From assembly GCA_030597435.1 (NCBI GenBank), contig JAUVRV010000094.1, positions 1-8,499 on the forward strand: DNA of 8,499 nt, given 5' to 3'. Numbering within the stretch: the first letter of the stretch is position 1; every line of letters starts with the position of its first letter. Shown here piece after piece: positions 1-8,100 of the stretch. The notes under the pieces were generated by a model. That model searched no databases, was not told where the DNA came from, and was given only the letters and a program-made list of their open reading frames with translations. The translations under genes were made by a program, and so were the position numbers. The DNA comes from Gemmatimonadales bacterium (GTDB taxonomy: Bacteria > Gemmatimonadota > Gemmatimonadetes > Gemmatimonadales > GWC2-71-9).

Positions 1-4
1 AAGT

Positions 5-2020
5 TCAGACACGGTGCTTGCCCAACCGCCGCGACTTGACCGGATCGGCTTCTGCCTTGAGTTCAAACACCTGGTCGCGCAGCCGCGCCGCCAGCTCGAA
101 GTCGAGTTCGGCCGCCGCCTCTCGCATCTGCCGCTCCAGCACCTCGATCAGACTCTTACGGTCCAATTCCGGCGCTTTCGGGCGAGCCGGTTCAGATGGC
201 GGTGCGGCCCGCGCGTCAGCCACACGGGTAACAAACCGAACCTGATCGACTGACTTGTGGATCGACCGGGGTGTGATGCCATGTTCGGCGTTGTGTGATT
301 GTTGAATGGAGCGCCGTCGGTCCATCTCGTCCAGCGCCCGTTGCATCGAGCCGGTGATCCGATCGGCATAGAGGATTGCGCGGCCCGAAACGTTCCGCGC
401 CGCCCGTCCCACCGTCTGAATCAAGGAGCGGTCCGATCGGAGAAAGCCCTCCTGGTCGGCGTCGAGTATGGCAACCAGCGCCACCTCCGGCAGGTCGAGC
501 CCCTCTCGCAACAGGTTGATCCCCACCAGTACATCGAACTCCCCGAGGCGGAGCCCGCGCACTATCTCCATGCGTTCGATGGTAGCGATGTCTGAGTGCA
601 TATACCGGACACGAACGCCGGCCTGCAACAGGTAATCCGTAAGGTCCTCTGCCATCCGCTTGGTGAGCGTAGTCACCAACACGCGCTCCCCCTTAGCCTC
701 ACACTGCCGGATGCCCTCGAGCAAGTCGTCCACCTGTCCCTTCACCGGACGCACCTCGACCTCGGGATCCACCAGGCCAGTAGGCCGGATAACCTGTTCC
801 ACCACGACACCCTGTGACAGCTCGAACTCAGCGTCCCCCGGTGTGGCCGATACGAATATCATAGTGGGAGTGAGGTCCATGAACTCAGCGCGATTGAGTG
901 GACGATTGTCCAGCGCTGACGGAAGCCGAAATCCGTATTCCACCAGAGTTGTCTTGCGCGAGCGGTCTCCCTTGTACATGCCGCCCAACTGTGACAGCGT
1001 GACGTGAGACTCATCGATTATCGTGAGATAGTCTTGTGGAAAGTAATCGAGGAGACAAGCGGGACGTTCGCCCTCGCCCCGGCTCGTCAGGTGCCGGCTG
1101 TAGTTCTCCACTCCGGCACAGGTACCGATCTCGAGCAGCATGTCGATATCGAAGTTAGTGCGTGACTCGAGACGCTGGGCCTCGAGCAGCTTGTTCTCGG
1201 AACGCAGCAGCACGACCCGTTGCTTCAGTTCCTCCCGCACGGCCACCACAGCGCGTTCGACCGTGGGCCGGCGTACCACGAAGTGTGTGGCAGGATACAC
1301 GGCACTTTTCTCGATTCGCGCAATGACGTTTCCGGTCAACGGATCGACCTTGGAGATCCGCTCAACGGTGTCACCCCACAACTCGATGCGGACGGCTTGC
1401 TCGTCGTAGGCAGGGAAGATCTCGATCGTGTCCCCCCGTACCCTGAATGTCCCCCGCTCAAGCGCGACGTCGTTGCGGTTGTAGTGGATGTTCACCAGAT
1501 CTTCGAGCAATCCGTCCCGGGTTCGCCTCGCACCGTCACTCACCGAGAACATCAGTTGGCGGTACTCGGCAGGATCTCCCAGACCATAGATCGCGCTCAC
1601 AGTCGCAACGATGACCACGTCTTCACGCTCCATGAGACTCGAGGTAGCTCTCAGCCTGAGCATGTCGATGTCATCGTTGATCGACGCGTCCTTCTCGATA
1701 TACGTGTCGGTCGCCGGAACGTAAGCCTCGGGTTGGTAGTAGTCGTAGTAGGACACGAAGTACTCGACCGCGTTCCTGGGAAAGAAAGACTTCAGTTCAC
1801 CGTAGAGCTGAGCGGCCAATGTCTTGTTGTGTGATAGAACGAGCGTGGGCCTGCCATACCGCTTGATGACGTGGGCCATCGTGACCGTCTTACCCGACCC
1901 GGTAACACCGAGCAACGTCTGGTATTGCTCTCCCCGTTCCAGCCCGCTACTGAGCTGAGCAATTGCCTCGGGTTGATTCCCCGCCGGCTCGAACGGCATC
2001 TCGATGTGGAAGGAGGTCAC
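5..2020 (-). CDS. uvrB: UvrABC excinuclease subunit B
   Basis: UvrB is the damage-verifying helicase-like subunit of nucleotide excision repair. It is loaded onto damaged DNA by UvrA and recruits the nuclease UvrC. The 671-aa product is the normal family length. Visible features are the N-terminal FEPAGNQPEAI, Walker A GVTGSGKT at 38-45, the beta-hairpin YYDYYQPEAYVP at 91-102 that inserts between DNA strands, DESH (Walker B) at 336-339, SATPG at 391-395, and helicase motif VI QTVGRAARN at 535-543. A C-terminal UVR coiled-coil domain at about 622-657 is the site that contacts UvrC. I kept the GTG start at 2020 because FHIEMPFEPAG aligns with the family's usual N-terminus; starting at the ATG seven codons later would cut this. 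The ribosome site is weak (TAGG, 9 nt upstream). The stop lies 4 bp from the window edge. No SOS (LexA) box is evident in the upstream spacer, so expression may depend on read-through from rel or on a promoter I cannot identify. Confidence 0.98.
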   Translation of the reverse strand: MTSFHIEMPFEPAGNQPEAIAQLSSGLERGEQYQTLLGVTGSGKTVTMAHVIKRYGRPTLVLSHNKTLAAQLYGELKSFFPRNAVEYFVSYYDYYQPEAYVPATDTYIEKDASINDDIDMLRLRATSSLMEREDVVIVATVSAIYGLGDPAEYRQLMFSVSDGARRTRDGLLEDLVNIHYNRNDVALERGTFRVRGDTIEIFPAYDEQAVRIELWGDTVERISKVDPLTGNVIARIEKSAVYPATHFVVRRPTVERAVVAVREELKQRVVLLRSENKLLEAQRLESRTNFDIDMLLEIGTCAGVENYSRHLTSRGEGERPACLLDYFPQDYLTIIDESHVTLSQLGGMYKGDRSRKTTLVEYGFRLPSALDNRPLNRAEFMDLTPTMIFVSATPGDAEFELSQGVVVEQVIRPTGLVDPEVEVRPVKGQVDDLLEGIRQCEAKGERVLVTTLTKRMAEDLTDYLLQAGVRVRYMHSDIATIERMEIVRGLRLGEFDVLVGINLLREGLDLPEVALVAILDADQEGFLRSDRSLIQTVGRAARNVSGRAILYADRITGSMQRALDEMDRRRSIQQSHNAEHGITPRSIHKSVDQVRFVTRVADARAAPPSEPARPKAPELDRKSLIEVLERQMREAAAELDFELAARLRDQVFELKAEADPVKSRRLGKHRV

Positions 2021-2062
2021 GGGAGATTGCCTAGAGACCCACGAACGAGGTGGTGTTTTCCT

Positions 2063-2110
2063 GGACTGAAGTCCGGGCTCGGCCCCCTTCGGGGACTAGT
2101 CCTAAAGGAC
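2063..2110. repeat. Cluster of short GC-rich palindromes in the rel-uvrB spacer (REP-like)
   Basis: Within 48 bp the plus strand has GGAC-TGAA-GTCC (2063-2074), GGGC-TCG-GCCC (2075-2085), CCCC-TTC-GGGG (2084-2094; the first C of CCCCC at 2083 is left out), the perfect palindrome GGACTAGTCC (2093-2102) and GTCC-TAAA-GGAC (2099-2110). GGAC/GTCC half-sites recur at both ends, flanking a C/G-rich centre. This resembles bacterial REP-type intergenic elements. In the transcript the CCCC/GGGG hairpin and the neighbouring GGGC/GCCC hairpin share bases and so exclude each other, as in attenuators. No T-run follows in the transcribed direction, so it is not a classical terminator. Whether copies exist elsewhere in the genome cannot be seen here. 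The rest of this 118-bp spacer also contains a small hairpin, CCAC-N7-GTGG, at 2039-2053. Confidence 0.6.
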
Positions 2111-2138
2111 ATGGAATCTGGCTCGCCTGCATCAGGCT

Positions 2139-4316
2139 CTATGTGCGTGCCGCGCTGCCTGCGGTTGGCTCGCGGCGGTCCACTGCGGTCACGCCTTTGG
2201 TCCGGCGCATGGCGCGGATGACCTTGGCGAGGTGGGTTTGGTTCTCGACTTCGACGAGGACCGAGCCAAACATCGCGCCGTCTTTGCTCCACAGTTCGGT
2301 GCTGCGGATGTTGGTGCCGGTTTGGGACACGGCTTCCATCAAGTCGGCGTAGAGTCCCCTGCGGTCCTCACCCGACACGCCGAGACATACGACGAAGTGT
2401 TCACCTTGGATGCTCTGCCAGTCGATCTCGACTCTGCGATCGGTGTCGGACGGCATGGTGAGAAGATTGGGACAGTCAGCACGGTGGATCGAGATTCCCC
2501 TACCCTTGGTCACATAGCCCACAACGGGATCACCGGGGACGGGCTGGCAACATTGCGCGTAACGTACCACGAGCCCGTCGACACCGTGGATGCGCACACC
2601 TCTTCCCAGCCTGATCCGGTCGAGCACGCGGCCGAACACGTTCGGTTTGGGTGCATCCAGCTCACCCTCCTCCCGCTCGGGATGCAGCGCATTGATCACT
2701 TGACCGATGGGTACATCACCGCGGCCCAAGGCCTGGAGCAACCCCTCTCCCGTACCCTGTGACAGCCGCTCCGACGCTTGGTTCATCTCTCCGTCGCTGG
2801 CCATGGCGAGCCGGCGGCGGCGCAGCTCACGGGCGAGGATCTCCTTGCCGAGTTGGATGCTGGTCTCCCGTTCCTCCTGCTTGATCCACTGCCGGATCTT
2901 CTGCCTCGCCCGCGCCGTCTCAACGTGATTGAGCCAGTCTTTGCTGGGGCGCGCATGGGCTCCGGTGAGTACCTCTACCGTGTCGCCGTTCTTCAACGCA
3001 CGGTGCAGAGGCGCAATCCTGCCGCTTACCTTCGCGCCCTGACAGCGGAGCCCTACTTCCGTGTGAACCGCAAAGGCGAAGTCGATTGGAGTTGCACCTT
3101 TGGGCAGTCGCTTCACGTCCCCATCGGGCGTGAATACGAAGATCTCGTGCTGGAACAGGTCGATCTTCAGAAACTCGAGGAACTCCTCGGGGCTGTGGGC
3201 GTCTTGCTGTAGTTCGAGCAACTGGCGGAACCACACGAAGTGATCGTCCAGTTCGTCATGGACGCCCTTTTCCTTGTACACCCAGTGAGCGGCGATACCG
3301 TATTCGGCCGTGCGGTGCATCTCTCGGGTCCGGATCTGGATCTCGTAAAGCTGGCCTCCCGGTCCGAAGATGGTCGTATGGAGTGACTGGTATGCGTTCG
3401 ATTTAGGCGACGCGATGTAGTCCTTGATGCGCTCCTGGAGCGGTGTCCAAGTGTGGTGGATAACGCCCAGGACGTGGTAACAGTCCGGGACTGTGTCGAC
3501 CAACACGCGGACCGCCATGAGATCGTAGATCTCCTCGAACGGACGACCGCGTTGCTTCATCTTGCGATAGATGGACCAGATGTGCTTGGCGCGGCCGGTT
3601 ATCTCAAAGTCTTGGATTCCGGTCTGTTGCAGTGCCGTTTCCAATGGCGCACGGAGCCGGTCGATCATGCGGGCGCGTTCTTCGTGCCCTGCCTGGATAG
3701 TCTCTTCGAGTTGGTTGTGATCCTCAGGTTCCAGGAACTCGAAGGCGAGATCCTCCAGTTCGGCCTTCATGCCGGCCATCCCGAACCGATGTGCCAACGG
3801 TGCGTATATCTCCCGAGTTTCCAGGGCGATGCGGCGCTGCTTGTCTGGCGGCAGATGCTTGAGTGTGCGCATGTTGTGCAGTCGGTCGGCCAATTTGACC
3901 ATGATGACCCGGGCATCGCGGGCGATCGACAGCAGGAGCTTGCGGTAGTTTTCCGATTGCGCCTCGGCGGCGGACCTGAACGTGAGGGATGAGATCTTGG
4001 TCAGGCCGTCTACCAGTCCTGCCACCTCGTCTCCAAATCGTTCCCGGATTTCGTGTAGCGCGACATCGGAGTCCTCCACCACGTCGTGCAACAGAGCTGC
4101 CGCGATCGTGATGGAGTCGAGGTGCTGAGCGACGAGGATCTTGGCTACCTCGATCGCATGCGATATGTAGTCGTCCCCGGAGAGCCGTTTCTGCCCCCGG
4201 TGTGCCGAGGCACTGAACTCGAAGGCCTGTTCGACGAGCGTGAGGTCCAACCGATCCTTGCGATCGGCCAGCGCCTCCGCGAATACCGCATCTGTTTCCG
4301 CCAGCACGCTCGTCAC
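2139..4316 (-). CDS. rel: Bifunctional (p)ppGpp synthetase/hydrolase, Rel/SpoT family
   Basis: This cytosolic, ribosome-associated enzyme makes (p)ppGpp from ATP and GTP/GDP and also hydrolyses it, controlling the stringent response. The 725-aa product has the full long-RSH layout. The HD hydrolase domain has H53, H77-D78, E81-D82 and D144 (LLHDVVEDS, KLADRLHNM), so it should be active. The synthetase domain has YDLMAVRV from 264 and EIQIRT at 325-330. It carries RIKD at 296-299, the basic RxKD form typical of bifunctional enzymes, not the acidic ExDD form of synthesis-only RelA. Then follow a TGS domain (about 391-452), a helical region, a zinc-finger-like domain with C589, C590, H611 and C615, and an ACT domain (about 640-712). 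The start is GTG at 4316, overlapping the radC stop. A weak GAGGCAGG lies about 6 nt upstream, inside radC. The gene could equally be called relA or spoT in other schemes. No key residue is missing. Confidence 0.97.
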   Translation of the reverse strand: MTSVLAETDAVFAEALADRKDRLDLTLVEQAFEFSASAHRGQKRLSGDDYISHAIEVAKILVAQHLDSITIAAALLHDVVEDSDVALHEIRERFGDEVAGLVDGLTKISSLTFRSAAEAQSENYRKLLLSIARDARVIMVKLADRLHNMRTLKHLPPDKQRRIALETREIYAPLAHRFGMAGMKAELEDLAFEFLEPEDHNQLEETIQAGHEERARMIDRLRAPLETALQQTGIQDFEITGRAKHIWSIYRKMKQRGRPFEEIYDLMAVRVLVDTVPDCYHVLGVIHHTWTPLQERIKDYIASPKSNAYQSLHTTIFGPGGQLYEIQIRTREMHRTAEYGIAAHWVYKEKGVHDELDDHFVWFRQLLELQQDAHSPEEFLEFLKIDLFQHEIFVFTPDGDVKRLPKGATPIDFAFAVHTEVGLRCQGAKVSGRIAPLHRALKNGDTVEVLTGAHARPSKDWLNHVETARARQKIRQWIKQEERETSIQLGKEILARELRRRRLAMASDGEMNQASERLSQGTGEGLLQALGRGDVPIGQVINALHPEREEGELDAPKPNVFGRVLDRIRLGRGVRIHGVDGLVVRYAQCCQPVPGDPVVGYVTKGRGISIHRADCPNLLTMPSDTDRRVEIDWQSIQGEHFVVCLGVSGEDRRGLYADLMEAVSQTGTNIRSTELWSKDGAMFGSVLVEVENQTHLAKVIRAMRRTKGVTAVDRREPTAGSAART

Positions 4317-4993
4317 AACAGGCCTGCCTCTGCAAAACTGAAGAACTGATCCCCACCCACGACCACGTGGTCGTGCACCGGAATGTCCAACACCCGACCC
4401 GCCTCCACCAGCTGGCGGGTCACCGCCCGGTCATCCGCCGAGGGTGCGGGATTGCCACTAGGGTGGTTGTGTACCACGATCACTCCCGCCGCCGCCTCGG
4501 CAATAGCTGCCCGGAACACCTCACGCGGATGGACCAGCGAGCTATCGAGGATTCCCCGCGTGATCAGAATGTCGCGAGTGATCCGGTTCTGGGCGTCGAG
4601 CGCAAGCAGATGAAACTCCTCGACCGCAAGATCGCTCATCAGCGGCGTGCACCACCGGTGCACGTCCGCCGGGCTGCGGACAATATAGGGCACTGCGCGA
4701 CCTTCATCGGTCAGTCGTCGCGCCAGCTCGAGCGCGGCCGTTATGCGTGCGGCCTTGGCTCGCCCCACCCCCACCACGGTACCCAGCTCACCTACCGGTC
4801 GCCGAGCCAGCTCTCGCAGCGACCCGGCGCCAATCCGCAGCAACCCTTGAGCCACCACCAGAGCGTCGCTGCCCGATGTTCCTGTACCTATCAGAATGGC
4901 GAGGAGTTCCGTGGTCGTCAACGACCTCGGGCCCAGCGAGAACAGCCGCTCACGGGGCCGGTCGCGGGTTCGCGTTTCGGAGAGGATGGACAT
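4313..4993 (-). CDS. radC: RadC family protein (JAB/MPN metalloprotease-like domain)
   Basis: RadC proteins combine an N-terminal helix-hairpin-helix region with a JAB/MPN zinc-hydrolase fold. They were once linked to radiation repair, but their cellular role is not settled. With the start at 4993 the product is 226 aa, matching the usual length (E. coli 222 aa). The region RPRERLFSLG leads into LAILIGTG (about 31-38). A helix-hairpin-helix, ELGTVVGVGRAKAARI, lies at about 69-84. The metal-binding signature HxHx7SxxD is complete: H175, H177, S185, D188, with the likely catalytic Glu at 125 or 126. I chose the ATG at 4993 because family similarity begins right there. The frame stays open to an ATG at 5074, adding 27 Pro-rich residues without recognisable RadC sequence. 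Neither start has a purine-rich ribosome site, and the 4993 start follows a C-rich tract. The stop overlaps the rel GTG start (GTGA), which points to coupled translation. Confidence 0.93.
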   Translation of the reverse strand: MSILSETRTRDRPRERLFSLGPRSLTTTELLAILIGTGTSGSDALVVAQGLLRIGAGSLRELARRPVGELGTVVGVGRAKAARITAALELARRLTDEGRAVPYIVRSPADVHRWCTPLMSDLAVEEFHLLALDAQNRITRDILITRGILDSSLVHPREVFRAAIAEAAAGVIVVHNHPSGNPAPSADDRAVTRQLVEAGRVLDIPVHDHVVVGGDQFFSFAEAGLL

Positions 4994-5073
4994 GGGGGGA
5001 AGGTGGGGCGGGAGAGCGTTGGATGTGTATACAAATCTCGGCAGATAGGATCGGAAATCCGGCGTTTGGGGCA

Positions 5074-5159
5074 TCGGTGACCCGGTGACCCGGTGACCCG
5101 AGGGAATCTAGCTGGGATAGGGGTGGCGTGGCCGGGAAACCGGGAAACCGGGAAACCGG
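5074..5159 (-). other. Possible long imperfect RNA stem formed by the two 8-bp arrays
   Basis: In the minus-strand transcript the first array reads (CCGG-UUUC)3-CCGG and the second UCGG-GUCA-CCGG-GUCA-CCGG-GUCA-CCGA. Aligned antiparallel, the CCGG blocks pair with each other and each UUUC/GUCA spacer gives two more pairs (U-A and C-G). By hand count about 21 of 28 positions pair, counting one G-U wobble, and a loop of about 30 nt (5131-5102) is enclosed. Pairing is partly expected because CCGG is self-complementary. The structure could slow or end transcription after secA, or protect the secA 3' end; both are inference. No thermodynamic calculation was done. Confidence 0.35.
5075..5100. repeat. 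8-bp tandem repeat array, unit CGGTGACC (3 copies)
   Basis: Three perfect copies of CGGTGACC (plus strand) lie at 5075-5082, 5083-5090 and 5091-5098, with CG beginning a fourth. Written in another phase the unit is CCGG-TGAC, the same CCGG-plus-4 design as the array about 30 bp away but with a different spacer. The array touches the ATG (5074-5072) of the longest possible radC frame. Copy-number change by replication slippage would alter the spacer in 8-bp steps. Confidence 0.9.
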
Positions 5160-5160
5160 G
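5132..5160. repeat. 8-bp tandem repeat array, unit CCGGGAAA (3.6 copies)
   Basis: Three perfect copies of CCGGGAAA (plus strand) at 5132-5139, 5140-5147 and 5148-5155 are followed by a partial CCGGG at 5156-5160. The array begins 9 bp after the secA stop. Each unit is the palindrome CCGG plus a 4-nt spacer, so four CCGG sites recur at exactly 8-bp spacing. In the transcript (minus strand) the spacer reads UUUC. Adjacent CCGG blocks could form 4-bp stems with 4-nt loops, or the array could pair with the second array nearby. No U-tract follows, so it is not a standard intrinsic terminator. Confidence 0.9.
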
Positions 5161-5169
5161 CTACAGTCA

Positions 5170-8100
5170 TCACCCCTTCGCACCATGACACTTCTTATAC
5201 TTCCTCCCGCTCCCGCACGGACACGGTTCATTGCGGCCGACCTTGGCGACTCCACCTTGGCCCTTTTTTGTAGATGGCCCGGAGATCACGTTGTCGCCAT
5301 GAGACGCGGTCATTGCCTGCTGCATCTGGCGGGCCCGCGCGGCACCGGGGACCATGAGATCGGCTTCCGATTGCGGGGGTAGTTCCTGCGGCTTCCGGGC
5401 CTGAGACGCAGCCATGGCCCGCTCCTGCGGCGGTGGACCGACCTGGACCTGGTGTTTGAATAGCTGTTCCGAGAAGGTGTAGCGGATATCGTGCAGCAGG
5501 TCCACGAACATCTCAAATGCTTCCTTCTTGTACTCGACCAACGGGTCCTTCTGGCCCAGCGAGCGGTAGTAGATCCCGCTCCGCAGATGATCGAGTTCGA
5601 ACAGGTGGTCCTTCCACATCTCGTCCAGCACCCGCAACGTGAGGTGCGACAACACCTTGTCGGCGAGGTGCTCGATGTTGTAGCGGGCGCCCAGTTCGTC
5701 CCAGGTTGCGACCTTTGCGGTGAACGCATTGCGCCCAGCCTCGCGCAGCATCGTGCTCAGGGCCGCTACATCCGGCACCTTCTCGAGATCGTTGATGTCC
5801 GGTGCAGAAATGAGAAAGCGGCGCAACAGATCCTGAGCAATCAGTTCGCGGTCCCACTTATCCGGATTGTCGCCGGCGTTCTCTTCGACGAACCGGTCGA
5901 GCGCCGCCTCGATCATACGGATTGCCTCGGCCTTCATCTCTTCGCCACCCTCGAGACCGAACAGACGCAGGGAGTAAACGACCTCGCGCTGCTGGTTCAT
6001 GACATCGTCATACTCCAGCAGTCGTTTGCGGGCCTGGAAGTTCTGCAGCTCGACCCGCTTCTGCGCGTTCTCGATTGCCCGCGTCACGAGAGGGTGAGTG
6101 ATCACCTCTCCCTCCTCCGCACCGCTCTTGTCCATGATCTTGGCGATGCGTTCCGAGCCAAACAGCCGCATGAGGTCGTCTTCGAGTGACAAGAAGAACA
6201 CCGTCTGACCCGGATCGCCTTGCCGACCCGAGCGACCGCGCAACTGTCGGTCGATACGGCGCGACTCGTGGCGTTCCGTACCCACGATGACTAGACCGCA
6301 CGGCGGGTCTTCCATGCACCCCCGCTGCTTCATTTCTGCGGCGTCGATGTCGGCCGCTTCGACCGTCTGACCAAACGGTGCCAGTTTCGCCTTGATGGCG
6401 CACACCTCACACTGCTTCACCTTGGGTCCGAGTTTGATGTCGGTACCACGACCCGCCATGTTGGTGGCTATGGTGATTGCGCCGCCGCGGCCAGCGTTGG
6501 CAACGATATCCGCCTCACGTTGGTGCTGCTTGGCGTTGAGAACCTCGTGCTTCAAGCCCCGGCGCTTGAACATACGGGCCAGAGTTTCCGAGACTTCGAC
6601 AGTCGCAGTACCCACCAGGATCGGTAGACCGCGTTGGTGCTGCCGTTCCACCTCTTCCACGATAGCGTTGTACTTCTCGCGCCTGGTCTTGTAGATCAGA
6701 TCGTGGTTGTCGATGCGGCGCACTGGCCGGTCCGTCGGGATCACCATCACGTCGAGTTTGTAGATCTGGAAGAACTCGGTTTCTTCGGTCTCCGCCGTAC
6801 CGGTCATGCCGGACAGCATCTCGTACATCCGGAAGTAGTTCTGGATCGTGATGGTGGCGAGTGTCTGGGTCTCACCGTGAACACTGACGCCCACTTTTGC
6901 GTCGAGGGCTTGGTGGAGTCCGTCGGACCAACGCCTACCGTGCATGATACGGCCGGTGAACTCGTCGACGATGAACACCTGACCGTCCTGAACCACGTAC
7001 TCCACGTCCTCCTCATACAGCGCATGTGCCTGAAGCAGCTTGTGAATGATGTGTAGCTGCTGGCTCTTACTGGCATACTCGGCCTCGAGCTGGGCACGTC
7101 GTTCCAGCCTATCTTCGGCCGACAAGGCTTCATCCTCCTCGAGCCGGCCCACTTCCTCCGAGATGTCCGGGACCACAAACAACGTTGGATCGCCCGGACT
7201 CATCTCCTCGACACCCATCTCGGTCAGATGCACCGAGTGACCCTTCTCATCCATCACGAAGTAGAGTTCTTCTTCGATGTCACGGAATCTCTGCTGGCCC
7301 GACGGCAATTTGCGATCGGCGATGCGATCCAGCTCCACCCGCTGAACGAGTTGCTTGCTGCCCGCATCCTGTAGCAGCTTCATTAGGCGTTTGTTCTTGG
7401 GCATACCCAGCTGCGCCTTGAACAACCTCACGCCCGCTTCGTACTGATCGTCCTCCGACTTCAGCAACGGCTCAGCTTCCGCCACCAGCCGACTGACCAC
7501 GGTGGTCTGCTTGCGAACGACCTGCACGACTTGCCCGTTGTACTTGGCGTATTCCTCGTCAGACTCCTTGCCAACCGGCCCCGATATGATCAACGGAGTA
7601 CGAGCTTCGTCGATCAGGATGCTGTCGACCTCATCGATGATGGCGTACACATGCTCTCGCTGTACGCGCTGCTCCAACGAGAACACCATGTTGTCGCGTA
7701 GGTAGTCGAAGCCGAACTCGTTGTTGGTACCGTAGACGATGTCACACTCGTACGCCGCGCGACGTTCCGGTGAGGAAGGCTCGGTCTTGTCAAGGCACCC
7801 AACCGTGAGGCCGAGAAACTCGAATAGGTGTCCCATCCACTCCGAGTCACGTCGAGCCAGGTAGTCGTTAACGGTCACCAAGTGGCAGCCACGACCGGGA
7901 AGTGCGTTGAGGTATAGCGGGAGGGTCGCAACCAGCGTCTTACCTTCACCGGTGGCCATCTCTGCAATCTTGCCCTGGTGCAGTACCAAGCCGCCGATGA
8001 GCTGCACGTCGTAGGGTATCATGTCCCAGGTGAGAGCACGCCCAGTGACGACCACCTCGGTACCCATCAATCTGCGGCACGCCTCCCTGACGGTTGCAAA

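Noticed and set aside
1220..1834. Plus-strand open frame of 204 codons
   Set aside because: It lies entirely antisense to uvrB, whose motifs are intact. The translation has no recognisable domain and mirrors the uvrB codon pattern.
2063..2110. Rho-independent terminator after rel
   Set aside because: The stems are stable but the transcribed strand has an A-run (AGGAAAAC) and not a U-run after the last hairpin.
2021..2138. LexA/SOS box or clear sigma-70 promoter before uvrB
   Set aside because: I looked for GAAC-N4-GTTC-type, CTG-N10-CAG and -35/-10 patterns on both strands and found no convincing match.
2017..2292. Minus-strand frame of 91 codons ending over the uvrB GTG start
   Set aside because: It starts inside rel in another frame and then reads through the palindromic spacer. 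The Arg/Pro-rich product looks random, and the overlap with the uvrB start is probably chance.
3453..3992. Plus-strand open frame of 179 codons
   Set aside because: Antisense to the conserved hydrolase and synthetase domains of rel, with no family resemblance.
4367..5080. Plus-strand open frame of 237 codons
   Set aside because: Antisense to radC. The His/Arg/Gln-rich translation is typical of a shadow frame in GC-rich DNA.
5075..5160. CRISPR array
   Set aside because: The repeats are 8 bp and contiguous, with no unique spacers of about 30 bp and no cas genes nearby.
4950..5255. Minus-strand frame of 101 codons spanning the secA-radC spacer
   Set aside because: It begins within the secA tail out of frame and translates the tandem arrays. 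No domain is seen.
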